Below the pieces are notes generated by a model. That model searched no databases and had not been told where the DNA came from. It was given only the letters and a program-made list of their open reading frames with translations. A program made the translations under genes and the position numbers. 12,555 bases of DNA, from the NCBI GenBank assembly GCA_002399435.1, contig DHDO01000056.1, positions 7,629 through 20,183 on the forward strand, read 5' to 3'. The stretch is from Firmicutes bacterium UBA4874. Lineage in GTDB: Bacteria > Bacillota > Clostridia > Caldicoprobacterales > DTU083. Of the stretch, positions 7,114 through 12,555 are shown in pieces. How positions within the stretch are numbered: position 1 is the first letter of the stretch; each line of letters begins with the position of its first letter.

Positions 7114-8172
7114 CTATTCATCCCGCAATTTAACCACCCGGGCTGCCATCCGTCTTTTATCATCGCTGATGGCAGCATAATGCTTTCTGGTCGTATTTAC
7201 ATCCTTATGACCAAGGACGTCTGCCACCAGATAAATATCACCTGTCTCCCGGTAAAGGGTCGTACCATAAGTACTGCGAAGCTTATGCGGGGATATCTTT
7301 TTCAAGGGGCTTACAATTCGGGCATATTTTTTGACCAGATTCTGGATGGCCCGATTGCTTAACCGTTTTCGCTGCAGCGATAGAAAAAAGGCATCCTCAT
7401 GACCTGGGAGAGGTGTTATTTTTTTTCTCTCTTCCAGGTAATCCAGCAAAGCCTTACGGACTTCATCACTGAAATAGAGAAGTACCTGATTGCCGCCCTT
7501 GCGGGTGATTAGAAATCCATTGGTATGAAAGTCAAAATCCGTAATGTTCAGGCCGACACATTCACTGATACGGATACCCGTTCCCAGAAAGAGCGTCAAC
7601 AGGGTGAGATCCCTCTGACGGGTATATCTATGATACCTTTTCTGGGTTTTCGTCAGGCCTTCGCCATTCTCAACGGAATCCAGCAGTCTGGCCACCTCAT
7701 CGACATCCAACCGGATAATTGCTTTTTCATGGATCTTTGGAATGTCGACCAGTTCCGCTACATTCCGATCCAGGTAACCTTTTTTATAAAAGTGAGAGAA
7801 TAAGGAGCGGATCGCGGAAAGTTTCCTGGCTTTGCCAGATTCATGATTCTCTAATGTGGCTTCATCCTCCGTTCGGTTATAGAGTGACATATGCTCGAGG
7901 AACATTTCCAAATGAACAGCTTCCACATTTTTTAAATCTTCAATTGTAAGCTGCTGAGGAACTCTGTCTTTGAACTCCTGTACTTCCTTTGTAAGGAATT
8001 CAAAAAACAGTCGGAGATCATAGGCATAATTGACTCTTGTCAAAATGGAAGTAGTCGTCTCCGTACCACGGAAATATTCCTTGCAGAAGGGGGGGAGGTC
8101 CTCTAAAATCTTCCGAAGTTTTATGACATTCCGCTGACCTTTTTTTTCACTGTATGAAGTAGTGTCCGACAT
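7114..8172 (-). CDS. tyrosine recombinase, XerS-like in size and layout
   Basis: This site-specific recombinase has 352 residues. An N-terminal SAM-like core-binding domain (about 25-140) is followed by the catalytic domain (about 153-352). All six active-site residues are present: R201 in GTGIRISE, K225 in TRKGGN, H296 and R299 in SPHKLRST, H322 in LGHKD, and the nucleophile Y332 in RKHYA. It is longer than XerC/XerD (about 300) and close to streptococcal XerS (about 356). It shares the XerS-style start (LPPF.KEYF) and a long insertion before the catalytic domain. Single-recombinase chromosome dimer resolution, phase switching and an old integrase are all possible. The frame can begin at TTG 8178, but ATG 8172 has AAGGAAGG (8179-8186) six bases upstream and is preferred. 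It is tail-to-tail with the SOS gene. Confidence 0.9.
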   Translation of the reverse strand: MSDTTSYSEKKGQRNVIKLRKILEDLPPFCKEYFRGTETTTSILTRVNYAYDLRLFFEFLTKEVQEFKDRVPQQLTIEDLKNVEAVHLEMFLEHMSLYNRTEDEATLENHESGKARKLSAIRSLFSHFYKKGYLDRNVAELVDIPKIHEKAIIRLDVDEVARLLDSVENGEGLTKTQKRYHRYTRQRDLTLLTLFLGTGIRISECVGLNITDFDFHTNGFLITRKGGNQVLLYFSDEVRKALLDYLEERKKITPLPGHEDAFFLSLQRKRLSNRAIQNLVKKYARIVSPLKKISPHKLRSTYGTTLYRETGDIYLVADVLGHKDVNTTRKHYAAISDDKRRMAARVVKLRDE

Positions 8173-8186
8173 AATCAACCTTCCTT

Positions 8187-8260
8187 ATCTGAATCTGAAT
8201 CTGAAAATTTGAATCTGAAATCAACAATCATCCATCCATCAAACAATCATCACAATCATC
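8187..8260. repeat. simple repeats in the recombinase leader
   Basis: ATCTGA occurs three times in tandem (8187-8204) and again at 8213-8218. CAATCATC occurs at 8225-8232, 8244-8251 and 8253-8260. The block begins directly upstream of the recombinase ribosome-binding site, so copy-number changes could alter its leader RNA. Confidence 0.75.
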
Positions 8261-8333
8261 AAAAAGAATACAGGTCCAAAGTTCACTAATATCTTACAAT
8301 AATACCTTGGGAGTTGCCTTATGATGGATGGAT
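8230..8333. repeat. 12-bp inverted repeat flanking 80 bases upstream of the recombinase
   Basis: ATCCATCCATCA (8230-8241) is exactly inverted at 8322-8333, with 80 bases between. It lies between the candidate recombinase promoter and its start codon. It could form a leader-RNA stem or mark the ends of a small invertible segment. The arms are low-complexity, so chance cannot be excluded. Confidence 0.5.
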
Positions 8334-8350
8334 CCTGTGCAGCTATCTTT

Positions 8351-8381
8351 ATTGTATCATAAATATTCGATTCTGTTTCAA
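8351..8381 (-). promoter_or_regulatory. candidate promoter of the tyrosine recombinase gene
   Basis: On the minus strand, TACAAT (8351-8356) has an extended -10 TGA (8357-8359). TTGAAA (8376-8381) is a good -35 but 19 bases away, longer than ideal. It would give a leader of about 170 bases. No LexA box is seen nearby. Confidence 0.35.
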
Positions 8382-8677
8382 TCCCTGACCGGAGAAGACA
8401 GGGGAAACCTGTCATGCAGCGGAACCATATGAGGACTGAAAAAACGGAGGACTGGAAAACCATCGAAAAGAATCGATAGGAATGGAACAGGAAAGATTTG
8501 AAACCATCTGAAATCCAGCTGAGAATGACGTTTTTTCAACCAAAAATACAGTATTCTTCGCAAAACTTGTATTTTGCGCATAGTACAATGTCCTCTTTTC
8601 TGAACCCTTCTGAAGCCAAATGAAATGAACTGATTCCTTTTATCTTTATGATGCAGATACGGACAATACGCTGCCGG

Positions 8678-8693
8678 TGTTGCATTGTTGCAT
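8678..8693. repeat. 8-bp tandem duplication
   Basis: TGTTGCAT is present twice head-to-tail without mismatch. It is one of several short duplications in this non-coding block. Confidence 0.7.
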
Positions 8694-8750
8694 CTATCCG
8701 GGCCGGCATTCCCCGTTTCGTTCGTTTTGTTTCGAATATCTGTTCTTATC

Positions 8751-8794
8751 ATCTGATCATCTGAATTCCCAAATCTGATCATCTGAATTCCCAA
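8751..8794. repeat. perfect 22-bp tandem duplication
   Basis: The 22-base unit at 8751-8772 (beginning ATCTGATCATCTGAATTC) is repeated exactly at 8773-8794. The lack of any mismatch suggests a recent slippage event. Confidence 0.95.
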
Positions 8795-8804
8795 TCGGTT
8801 TCTG

Positions 8805-8830
8805 ATTACTTTCATTAATTACTTTCATGA
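8805..8830. repeat. 13-bp tandem duplication
   Basis: ATTACTTTCATTA is followed directly by ATTACTTTCATGA, with one mismatch in 13. Confidence 0.85.
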
Positions 8831-8870
8831 ATGTGTGCTTTTTTATTGCTTTGTTCGTTACACGTTATTA

Positions 8871-8896
8871 TCTGTACTTTAATCATCTGTACTTTA
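8871..8896. repeat. direct repeat, 15-base period
   Basis: TCTGTACTTTA occurs at 8871-8881 and again at 8886-8896. It is the last tandem duplication before the large inverted repeat. Confidence 0.8.
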
Positions 8897-8940
8897 GTAA
8901 GTATTGGTACGTTTTGGTTATATTCTTCTATTTATCAAAG

Positions 8941-8981
8941 CTTTGTTGGTTTACATAAATATAATATGTAAACCAACAAAG
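8941..8981. repeat. perfect 17-bp inverted repeat with 7-base centre (candidate recombination site or terminator)
   Basis: CTTTGTTGGTTTACATA (8941-8957) is exactly inverted at 8965-8981 around AATATAA. It lies 25 bases past the rnhA stop, so a terminator is the simple reading. However, rnhA runs leftward and the minus strand after the stem reads CTTTGATAAAT with no U-run. The run of five Ts is on the plus side (8985-8989), where no gene needs terminating. Each arm carries TATGTAAAC, nine bases shared with the XerD-side arm of Bacillus dif (TTATGTAAACT), and the A/T-only centre has the size of a tyrosine recombinase crossover region. The repeat is certain; its role is open. Confidence 0.9.
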
Positions 8982-9006
8982 ACCTTTTTACTATATTTCC
9001 CTAACT

Positions 9007-9483
9007 TTACACTCTGTCTGCAATGGCTTTCTTATCGGCGCATTTCTTATCGGCGACCGCTTTTTTTGCCAGTTCATCGCATCGATTGTTCCTCTCGTTA
9101 TCGCTGTGCCCTTTTACTTTGAACCATTCCACCTGATGAACCTGAGTCAGCTCAAGCAGTTCCTGCCAGAGATCCTGATTTTCCACTGGCTGCTTTTGAC
9201 TGGTTTTCCATCCGTTTTTTTGCCATTTTCCGATCCAGTTTCTCGTAAAAGCGTTGAATGCATAAGCACTGTCCGTATATAACTTCACGGCACATGGCTG
9301 TTTCAAGGCCTCTAGCGCTTTAATCGGCCCGGTCAACTCCATACGGTTGTTGGTGGTGTCCCTTTCATATCCGGACATCTCCCTCTCGACTCCCCTGTAA
9401 ATCAAAATAGCACCCCATCCGCCTGGCCCCGGATTTCCACTGCAAGCGCCATCTGTGTAAATCTCAACTTTTTTTCTGTTCAT
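9007..9483 (-). CDS. rnhA: ribonuclease HI
   Basis: RNase HI cuts the RNA strand of RNA:DNA hybrids and removes R-loops and primer remnants. It has 158 residues, close to the 155 of the E. coli enzyme. The metal-binding and catalytic residues are all visible: D11 in YTDGACSGNPGPGGWG, E49 in NNRMEL, D71 in YTDSAY, H126 in KGHSDNERN and D136 in CDELA. The basic handle segment around W83-W92 (NWIGKWQKNGW) is present, so this is the E. coli-type enzyme. The Shine-Dalgarno AAAGGA (9491-9496) lies seven bases before the ATG. The last residues, KKAVADKKCADKKAIADRV, contain a small duplication caused by a 15-base direct repeat. It is divergent from tRNA-Trp; its own promoter was not clearly identified. 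Confidence 0.97.
   Translation of the reverse strand: MNRKKVEIYTDGACSGNPGPGGWGAILIYRGVEREMSGYERDTTNNRMELTGPIKALEALKQPCAVKLYTDSAYAFNAFTRNWIGKWQKNGWKTSQKQPVENQDLWQELLELTQVHQVEWFKVKGHSDNERNNRCDELAKKAVADKKCADKKAIADRV
9028..9055. repeat. 15-base-period direct repeat inside the rnhA 3' end
   Basis: TTTCTTATCGGCG occurs at 9028-9040 and 9043-9055. The period is a multiple of three, so the frame is kept and ADKK is duplicated in the protein tail after the last catalytic residue. Confidence 0.9.
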
Positions 9484-9530
9484 GGAAGATTCCTTTCTGC
9501 CTCAAAATGCGAAATTTTCGCTCGTTTTCA

Positions 9531-9559
9531 TTGACTTCTTTATTCAAATGCATTATAAT
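9531..9559 (+). promoter_or_regulatory. promoter of tRNA-Trp
   Basis: TTGACT (9531-9536, five of six) and TATAAT (9554-9559, perfect) are 17 bases apart. Transcription should start near 9566, about 32 bases before the mature tRNA, as expected of a strong stable-RNA promoter. Confidence 0.88.
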
Positions 9560-9597
9560 AATTCTTGTTGTACAAGGAAAAGATCGTCAATCATCAT

Positions 9598-9673
9598 AGG
9601 GGAGTAGCTCAATTGGTAGAGTAGTGGTCTCCAAAACCATTGGTTGCGTGTTCGAGCCGCGTCTCCCCTGCCA
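9598..9673 (+). tRNA. tRNA-Trp (anticodon CCA)
   Basis: A complete cloverleaf of 76 bases includes an encoded 3' CCA (9671-9673). The acceptor stem AGGGGAG (9598-9604) pairs with CTCCCCT (9663-9669), and the discriminator base is G9670. The D stem is 9607-9610 with 9619-9622. The anticodon stem 9624-9628 pairs with 9636-9640 around CTCCAAA, anticodon CCA at 9631-9633. The T stem is 9646-9650 with 9658-9662, loop TTCGAGC. The outer pair of each of the D, anticodon and T stems is G-U, and a further wobble lies in the T stem. It stands alone with its own promoter and terminator. Confidence 0.97.
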
Positions 9674-9703
9674 AAAAAGAGTGGTCAGAGCCACTCTTTT
9701 TTT
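9673..9703. terminator. bidirectional terminator between tRNA-Trp and purB
   Basis: GAGTGG (9679-9684) pairs with CCACTC (9691-9696) around TCAGAG. The stem is flanked by six As on the left and seven Ts on the right, so it gives a U-run on both strands. It ends tRNA-Trp from the left and purB from the right. Confidence 0.93.
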
Positions 9704-9733
9704 ATTCTCCGGATCGTTTTTGAACCCATTCCA

Positions 9734-9754
9734 TTGTCTATTGTCTACTGTCTA
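9734..9754. repeat. heptamer repeated three times
   Basis: TTGTCTA, TTGTCTA and CTGTCTA follow head-to-tail in the gap between the terminator and the end of purB. Confidence 0.75.
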
Positions 9755-9773
9755 CGTTTCGGTCCCATTTTCA

Positions 9774-11207
9774 TTAAACTTTCAGTTCTTCCTCTACGCC
9801 GATTTGATCTTTGTTTTTCTCCAATATCGGACGAATAAAATCGGAAAGGAAATCCTTTACCTGATCCGGTGCCCTGCCTGTAAAATTGGATGGGTTCATA
9901 ATATCCGCCAGTTCCTGTCGAGTAAAACCAAATGCGGGATCTGCAGCAATCCGGTCCATCAAATTGTTGCTTTCCCCTCTCTCCTTGACACGTGCACCGG
10001 CTTCCATGGAATAGCCCCTTATTTTCTCATGCAGTTCCTGTCGGTCTCCACCCTTTTTCACCGCTTCCATCAAAATATATTCTGTTGCCATAAAGGGTAG
10101 TTCCTCCATAATATGCTTATGGATCACCTGTGGATAAACCACCAGGCCGCTTATGATGTTCATATAGAGATTCAGTATGCCATCCACTGCCAAAAAAGCT
10201 TGTGGAATGGATATTCTCCTGTTTGCAGAATCATCCAGTGTCCGCTCCAGCCATTGGGTGGATGCAGTAATCGCCGAATTCAGGGAATTGACGATCACCA
10301 GCCGGGAAAGAGAAGACATTCTTTCCGAGCGCATGGGATTTCGTTTATAAGCCATGGCGGAAGAACCGATTTGATGGCTTTCAAAGGGTTCCTCAATCTC
10401 TTTCATATGCTGCAGCAACCGGAGGTCATTACTGAATTTGTATGCGCTTTGGGCAATGGAACTCAACAGATTCAATATCCTGCTGTCCAGCTTACGGGGA
10501 TAGGTTTGCCCGGTTACCGGATAAGCCTCATGAAACCCCAGTTTTTTGACGATCCTTCTATCCAGCTCCTTCACCTTTTCCTGATCGCCTTCAAAGAGCG
10601 TCAGAAAGCTGGCCTGGGTACCGGTCGTCCCTTTGGCGCCACGAAGGCGGATTGCTTTCAGTACATCTTCCATCTCTTCCAGGTCCAGCATCAAATCCTG
10701 GAGCCACAGACAGGCACGCTTTCCCACCGTAGTGAGCTGAGCCGGCTGTAAATGGGTAAATCCCAAAGTGGGCAGTTCTTTGTATTTCCATGCGAAATCA
10801 GCCAGGCGTTCCATACACACCAGCAGTTTTCCCCGAAGAATCCGGAGGCCGTCCCTCATCAAAATGGCGTCCGTATTGTCGTCAACATAACAGCTGGTGG
10901 CTCCCAGATGGATAATCGGCTTGGCTTTTGGGCATTGCTGACCATATGCATAAATATGGGCCATTACGTCATGGCGGACTTCCTTTTCCCTTTGGACTGC
11001 CACGTCCAGGTTCAGATCCGTTTCGTGAGCTTTCAGTTCATTGATTTGATCCTCTGTGATGGGAAGTCCCAATTCCTTTTCTGTCTCTGCAAGGATAATC
11101 CAGAGCTTCCTCCATGTAGTGAACTTCTTTTTGTCGGAAAAGTTCTCAGCCATTTTGCGGGATGCATATCGCGTGATAAGAGGGTTCTCATATACCTCCA
11201 ATTGCAT
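9774..11207 (-). CDS. purB: adenylosuccinate lyase
   Basis: PurB removes fumarate from SAICAR and from adenylosuccinate, two steps of purine synthesis. At 477 residues from the ATG it is longer than the roughly 430-residue Bacillus enzyme and resembles the long type that includes human ADSL. Family marks are H79 in VRHDVMAH, GATSCYVDDNTD (102-113), the catalytic histidine H152 in THLQPAQLTTVGKR, KGTTGTQASF (192-201) and the serine loop GSSAMAYKRNPMRSE (281-295), with A where human ADSL has P. ERTLDDSANRR (321-331) is also conserved. The start is uncertain: AAGGAG (11210-11215) is only 2 bases from the ATG but 8 bases from a TTG at codon 3 (11201), which would give MEVYENPLITRYAS. It follows aspB by 29 bases in one operon and ends at a strong terminator. 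Confidence 0.97.
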   Translation of the reverse strand: MQLEVYENPLITRYASRKMAENFSDKKKFTTWRKLWIILAETEKELGLPITEDQINELKAHETDLNLDVAVQREKEVRHDVMAHIYAYGQQCPKAKPIIHLGATSCYVDDNTDAILMRDGLRILRGKLLVCMERLADFAWKYKELPTLGFTHLQPAQLTTVGKRACLWLQDLMLDLEEMEDVLKAIRLRGAKGTTGTQASFLTLFEGDQEKVKELDRRIVKKLGFHEAYPVTGQTYPRKLDSRILNLLSSIAQSAYKFSNDLRLLQHMKEIEEPFESHQIGSSAMAYKRNPMRSERMSSLSRLVIVNSLNSAITASTQWLERTLDDSANRRISIPQAFLAVDGILNLYMNIISGLVVYPQVIHKHIMEELPFMATEYILMEAVKKGGDRQELHEKIRGYSMEAGARVKERGESNNLMDRIAADPAFGFTRQELADIMNPSNFTGRAPDQVKDFLSDFIRPILEKNKDQIGVEEELKV

Positions 11208-11236
11208 ATCTCCTTCGTGTATTTTTCTATGAAATA

Positions 11237-12430
11237 TTAAACCAGTTCGTTTATAAACTCTTCCATTCGATCCAATCCCCTGCGGATATTATCCATGGAA
11301 TTGGCATAAGACAGCCTAACAAAGGAATCGGCACCAAAAGCGATACCCGGAACAACGGTTACCATCCTGGATTTCAACAAAGAATCGGAAAAGCTCAGGG
11401 AATCATGAATCAGGGTGTTCCCATGGTGCTTCCCAAAGCATTGGCTGATATTCAACATGATATAAAACGCACCCTCCGGTTTTTGAAAGGACAAATAAGG
11501 AATGGCCCGGATCCGCTCCATCATATACAACCGTCTTTTATCGAACTCCTTCACCATTTTCTGAACACAGTCTTTTGGCGCATTCAATGCCACGGTGCTG
11601 GCATACTGGGCAATGGAGTTGGGATTGGATGTGGAATGGGACTGTATATTCCCCATCACCTGAATTGCCTCTTTCGGGCCGGCAGCATATCCGATTCTCC
11701 ATCCGGTCATGGCATAAGCTTTGGACATGCCATTTACCGTGAACGTCAAATCCCGGACCGAATCGGTCAGCGATGCAATACTGATATGCTTTTGCCCGTC
11801 ATAAATCAGAGATTCATAGATCTCATCGGAAACGATGAAGAAACGGTTCTCCACTGCCAGATCCGCGATTGCCTGCAATTCCTCCTGCCGATAAACGCAT
11901 CCGCCTGGATTGCCTGGATTATTCAGAATAAAAGCCTTTGTTTTGGGTGTAATCACCTTTCTGAGACCTTCTGCAGAAACCTTGAAACGATCCTCTTCCC
12001 TGACATCCACAACTACAGGAACTCCATCCGCCATTCGGACCATTTCCGGATAACTGAGCCAATACGGCCTTGGGATAATTACTTCATCTCCCGGATTCAG
12101 GATCGCCTGAAAGATATTATACAGGGAATGTTTTGCGCCATTGGATACAATCACCTCATCCGGGGTATATGTAATATGGTTCTCCCTCTCAAACTTTTTA
12201 CAGATTGCCTCTCTCAGCAGCGGAGTCCCCGAAGAAGGAGTGTATTTTGTAAATCCTTTATCCAATGCCTCTTTGGCTGCCTGTACAATAAAATCAGGAG
12301 TGGGAAAATCAGGCTCTCCCGCTCCAAATCCCACGACATCATAACCTTCTGATTTCATTTTCTTGGCTTTTGCATCAATGGACAAGGTAAGGGATTCGGA
12401 TATTCCACAGGCCTTCTTTGATAAAATCAT
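11237..12430 (-). CDS. aspB: class I PLP aminotransferase, probable aspartate aminotransferase
   Basis: The enzyme probably interconverts aspartate plus 2-oxoglutarate with oxaloacetate plus glutamate. From the ATG at 12430 it has 397 residues, the usual length for the Bacillus AspB-like subgroup. Visible marks are GAGEPDFPTP (37-46), the cofactor asparagine N174 in NNPGNPGG (usually N.P.NPTG, so G replaces T), VSDEIYE (201-207), the PLP lysine K237 in GMSKAYAMTGWRIGY, and the carboxylate-binding arginine R372 in FVRLSYA. An upstream ATG at 12448 is rejected: it overlaps the Shine-Dalgarno GGAGGT (12441-12446), which lies 10 bases before 12430 and gives the standard N-terminus MILSKKA. Related enzymes can also act on prephenate or other amino acids, so substrate range is inferred. 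It is the first gene of the aspB-purB operon. Confidence 0.92.
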   Translation of the reverse strand: MILSKKACGISESLTLSIDAKAKKMKSEGYDVVGFGAGEPDFPTPDFIVQAAKEALDKGFTKYTPSSGTPLLREAICKKFERENHITYTPDEVIVSNGAKHSLYNIFQAILNPGDEVIIPRPYWLSYPEMVRMADGVPVVVDVREEDRFKVSAEGLRKVITPKTKAFILNNPGNPGGCVYRQEELQAIADLAVENRFFIVSDEIYESLIYDGQKHISIASLTDSVRDLTFTVNGMSKAYAMTGWRIGYAAGPKEAIQVMGNIQSHSTSNPNSIAQYASTVALNAPKDCVQKMVKEFDKRRLYMMERIRAIPYLSFQKPEGAFYIMLNISQCFGKHHGNTLIHDSLSFSDSLLKSRMVTVVPGIAFGADSFVRLSYANSMDNIRRGLDRMEEFINELV

Positions 12431-12486
12431 GGGTTCAATTACCTCCATTATGAAAGTTTTAAATATAAATCCATCATATTCACCAT

Positions 12487-12515
12487 ATCATATCATGAAA
12501 TCCAGATTATGTCTA
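12487..12515 (-). promoter_or_regulatory. promoter of the aspB-purB operon
   Basis: On the minus strand, TAGACA (12510-12515, five of six) and TATGAT (12487-12492, five of six) are 17 bases apart, with an extended -10 TGA (12493-12495). Transcription would start near 12481 and give a leader of about 50 bases, too short for a purine riboswitch. Nothing else is seen from 12516 to the window end. Confidence 0.78.
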
Positions 12516-12555
12516 CCCGATTATGAATCTTTATCCATCTGTTTATTCATGATTG

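Larger units (their letters stand above)
8173..9006. other. long non-coding stretch with many short duplications
   Basis: More than 800 bases separate the recombinase start from the end of rnhA. The longest frame here (8378-8815, minus, 145 codons) has no recognisable domain, runs through a tandem repeat and is probably not a gene. The stretch holds a candidate recombinase promoter, several tandem duplications of 6 to 22 bases, small hairpins and the perfect 17-bp inverted repeat at 8941-8981. One 7-bp hairpin (8559-8578, CGCAAAA/TTTTGCG) competes with an 8-bp one (8543-8550 with 8568-8575). No tRNA, known riboswitch or transposon end is recognisable. Confidence 0.7.

Noticed and set aside
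8414..8479. 21-residue ORF on the plus strand after a small GACAGG/CCTGTC hairpin
   Set aside because: Hydrophilic peptide with only a weak AGGGG ahead of it, no promoter seen and no recognisable family.
8378..8815. 145-codon frame on the minus strand in the non-coding block
   Set aside because: No recognisable domain, odd composition, no clear Shine-Dalgarno, and it reads through a 22-bp tandem duplication. It is probably an open frame by chance.
9624..10100. 158-codon plus-strand frame over tRNA-Trp, the terminator and purB
   Set aside because: It crosses a tRNA and a terminator and is antisense to purB, so it is a shadow frame.
12431..12448. Upstream ATG for the aminotransferase
   Set aside because: It overlaps the GGAGGT that serves the next ATG, and family members begin at MILSKK.

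Overview
The window looks like a core-genome segment of an anaerobic Firmicute, most likely class Clostridia. Base composition is moderate. Shine-Dalgarno sites are strong AGGAGG types, promoters are close to the sigma-A consensus, and the protein families (nuclease-type MutL, an Hfq with a YKHAIS motif, a YnbB-type PLP enzyme, LexA divergent from a YneA-like LysM protein) are typical of that group. No species is claimed. Most genes are ordinary housekeeping genes. No CRISPR, prophage or toxin-antitoxin system was found.

Left block, + strand (1-4471): the 3' part of mutS, then mutL, miaA and hfq. This is a mismatch-repair, tRNA-modification and RNA-chaperone cluster. A tiny ORF with a perfect ribosome-binding site sits between mutS and mutL. 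hfq has its own candidate promoter and is followed by a hairpin terminator. A ynbB-like PLP enzyme (4600-5889) comes next, tail-to-tail with lexA.

SOS block (5906-8172): lexA (-) and a yneA-like LysM cell-division inhibitor (+) diverge from a region holding three LexA-type boxes. Two near-identical boxes bracket a perfect TTGACA-17-TATAAT promoter for the yneA-like gene. A third, one mismatch from the ideal, overlaps the -35 element of lexA. A tyrosine recombinase with all six catalytic residues and a XerS-like size lies on the - strand, tail-to-tail with yneA.

Non-coding block (8173-9006): more than 800 bases without a convincing gene, rich in short tandem duplications. It also holds a perfect 17-bp inverted repeat with a 7-base centre. 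Both arms carry TATGTAAAC, the core of the XerD-side arm of Bacillus dif. This is the least explained part of the window and the best candidate for something new: a possible recombination site for the nearby recombinase, or else just a terminator for rnhA.

Right block: rnhA (-) with a short duplicated tail, a divergently transcribed tRNA-Trp with a strong promoter, a bidirectional terminator, then an aspB-purB operon on the - strand with a good promoter near the window's end. The aminotransferase makes aspartate, which donates nitrogen in two purine steps; PurB then releases that carbon skeleton as fumarate.
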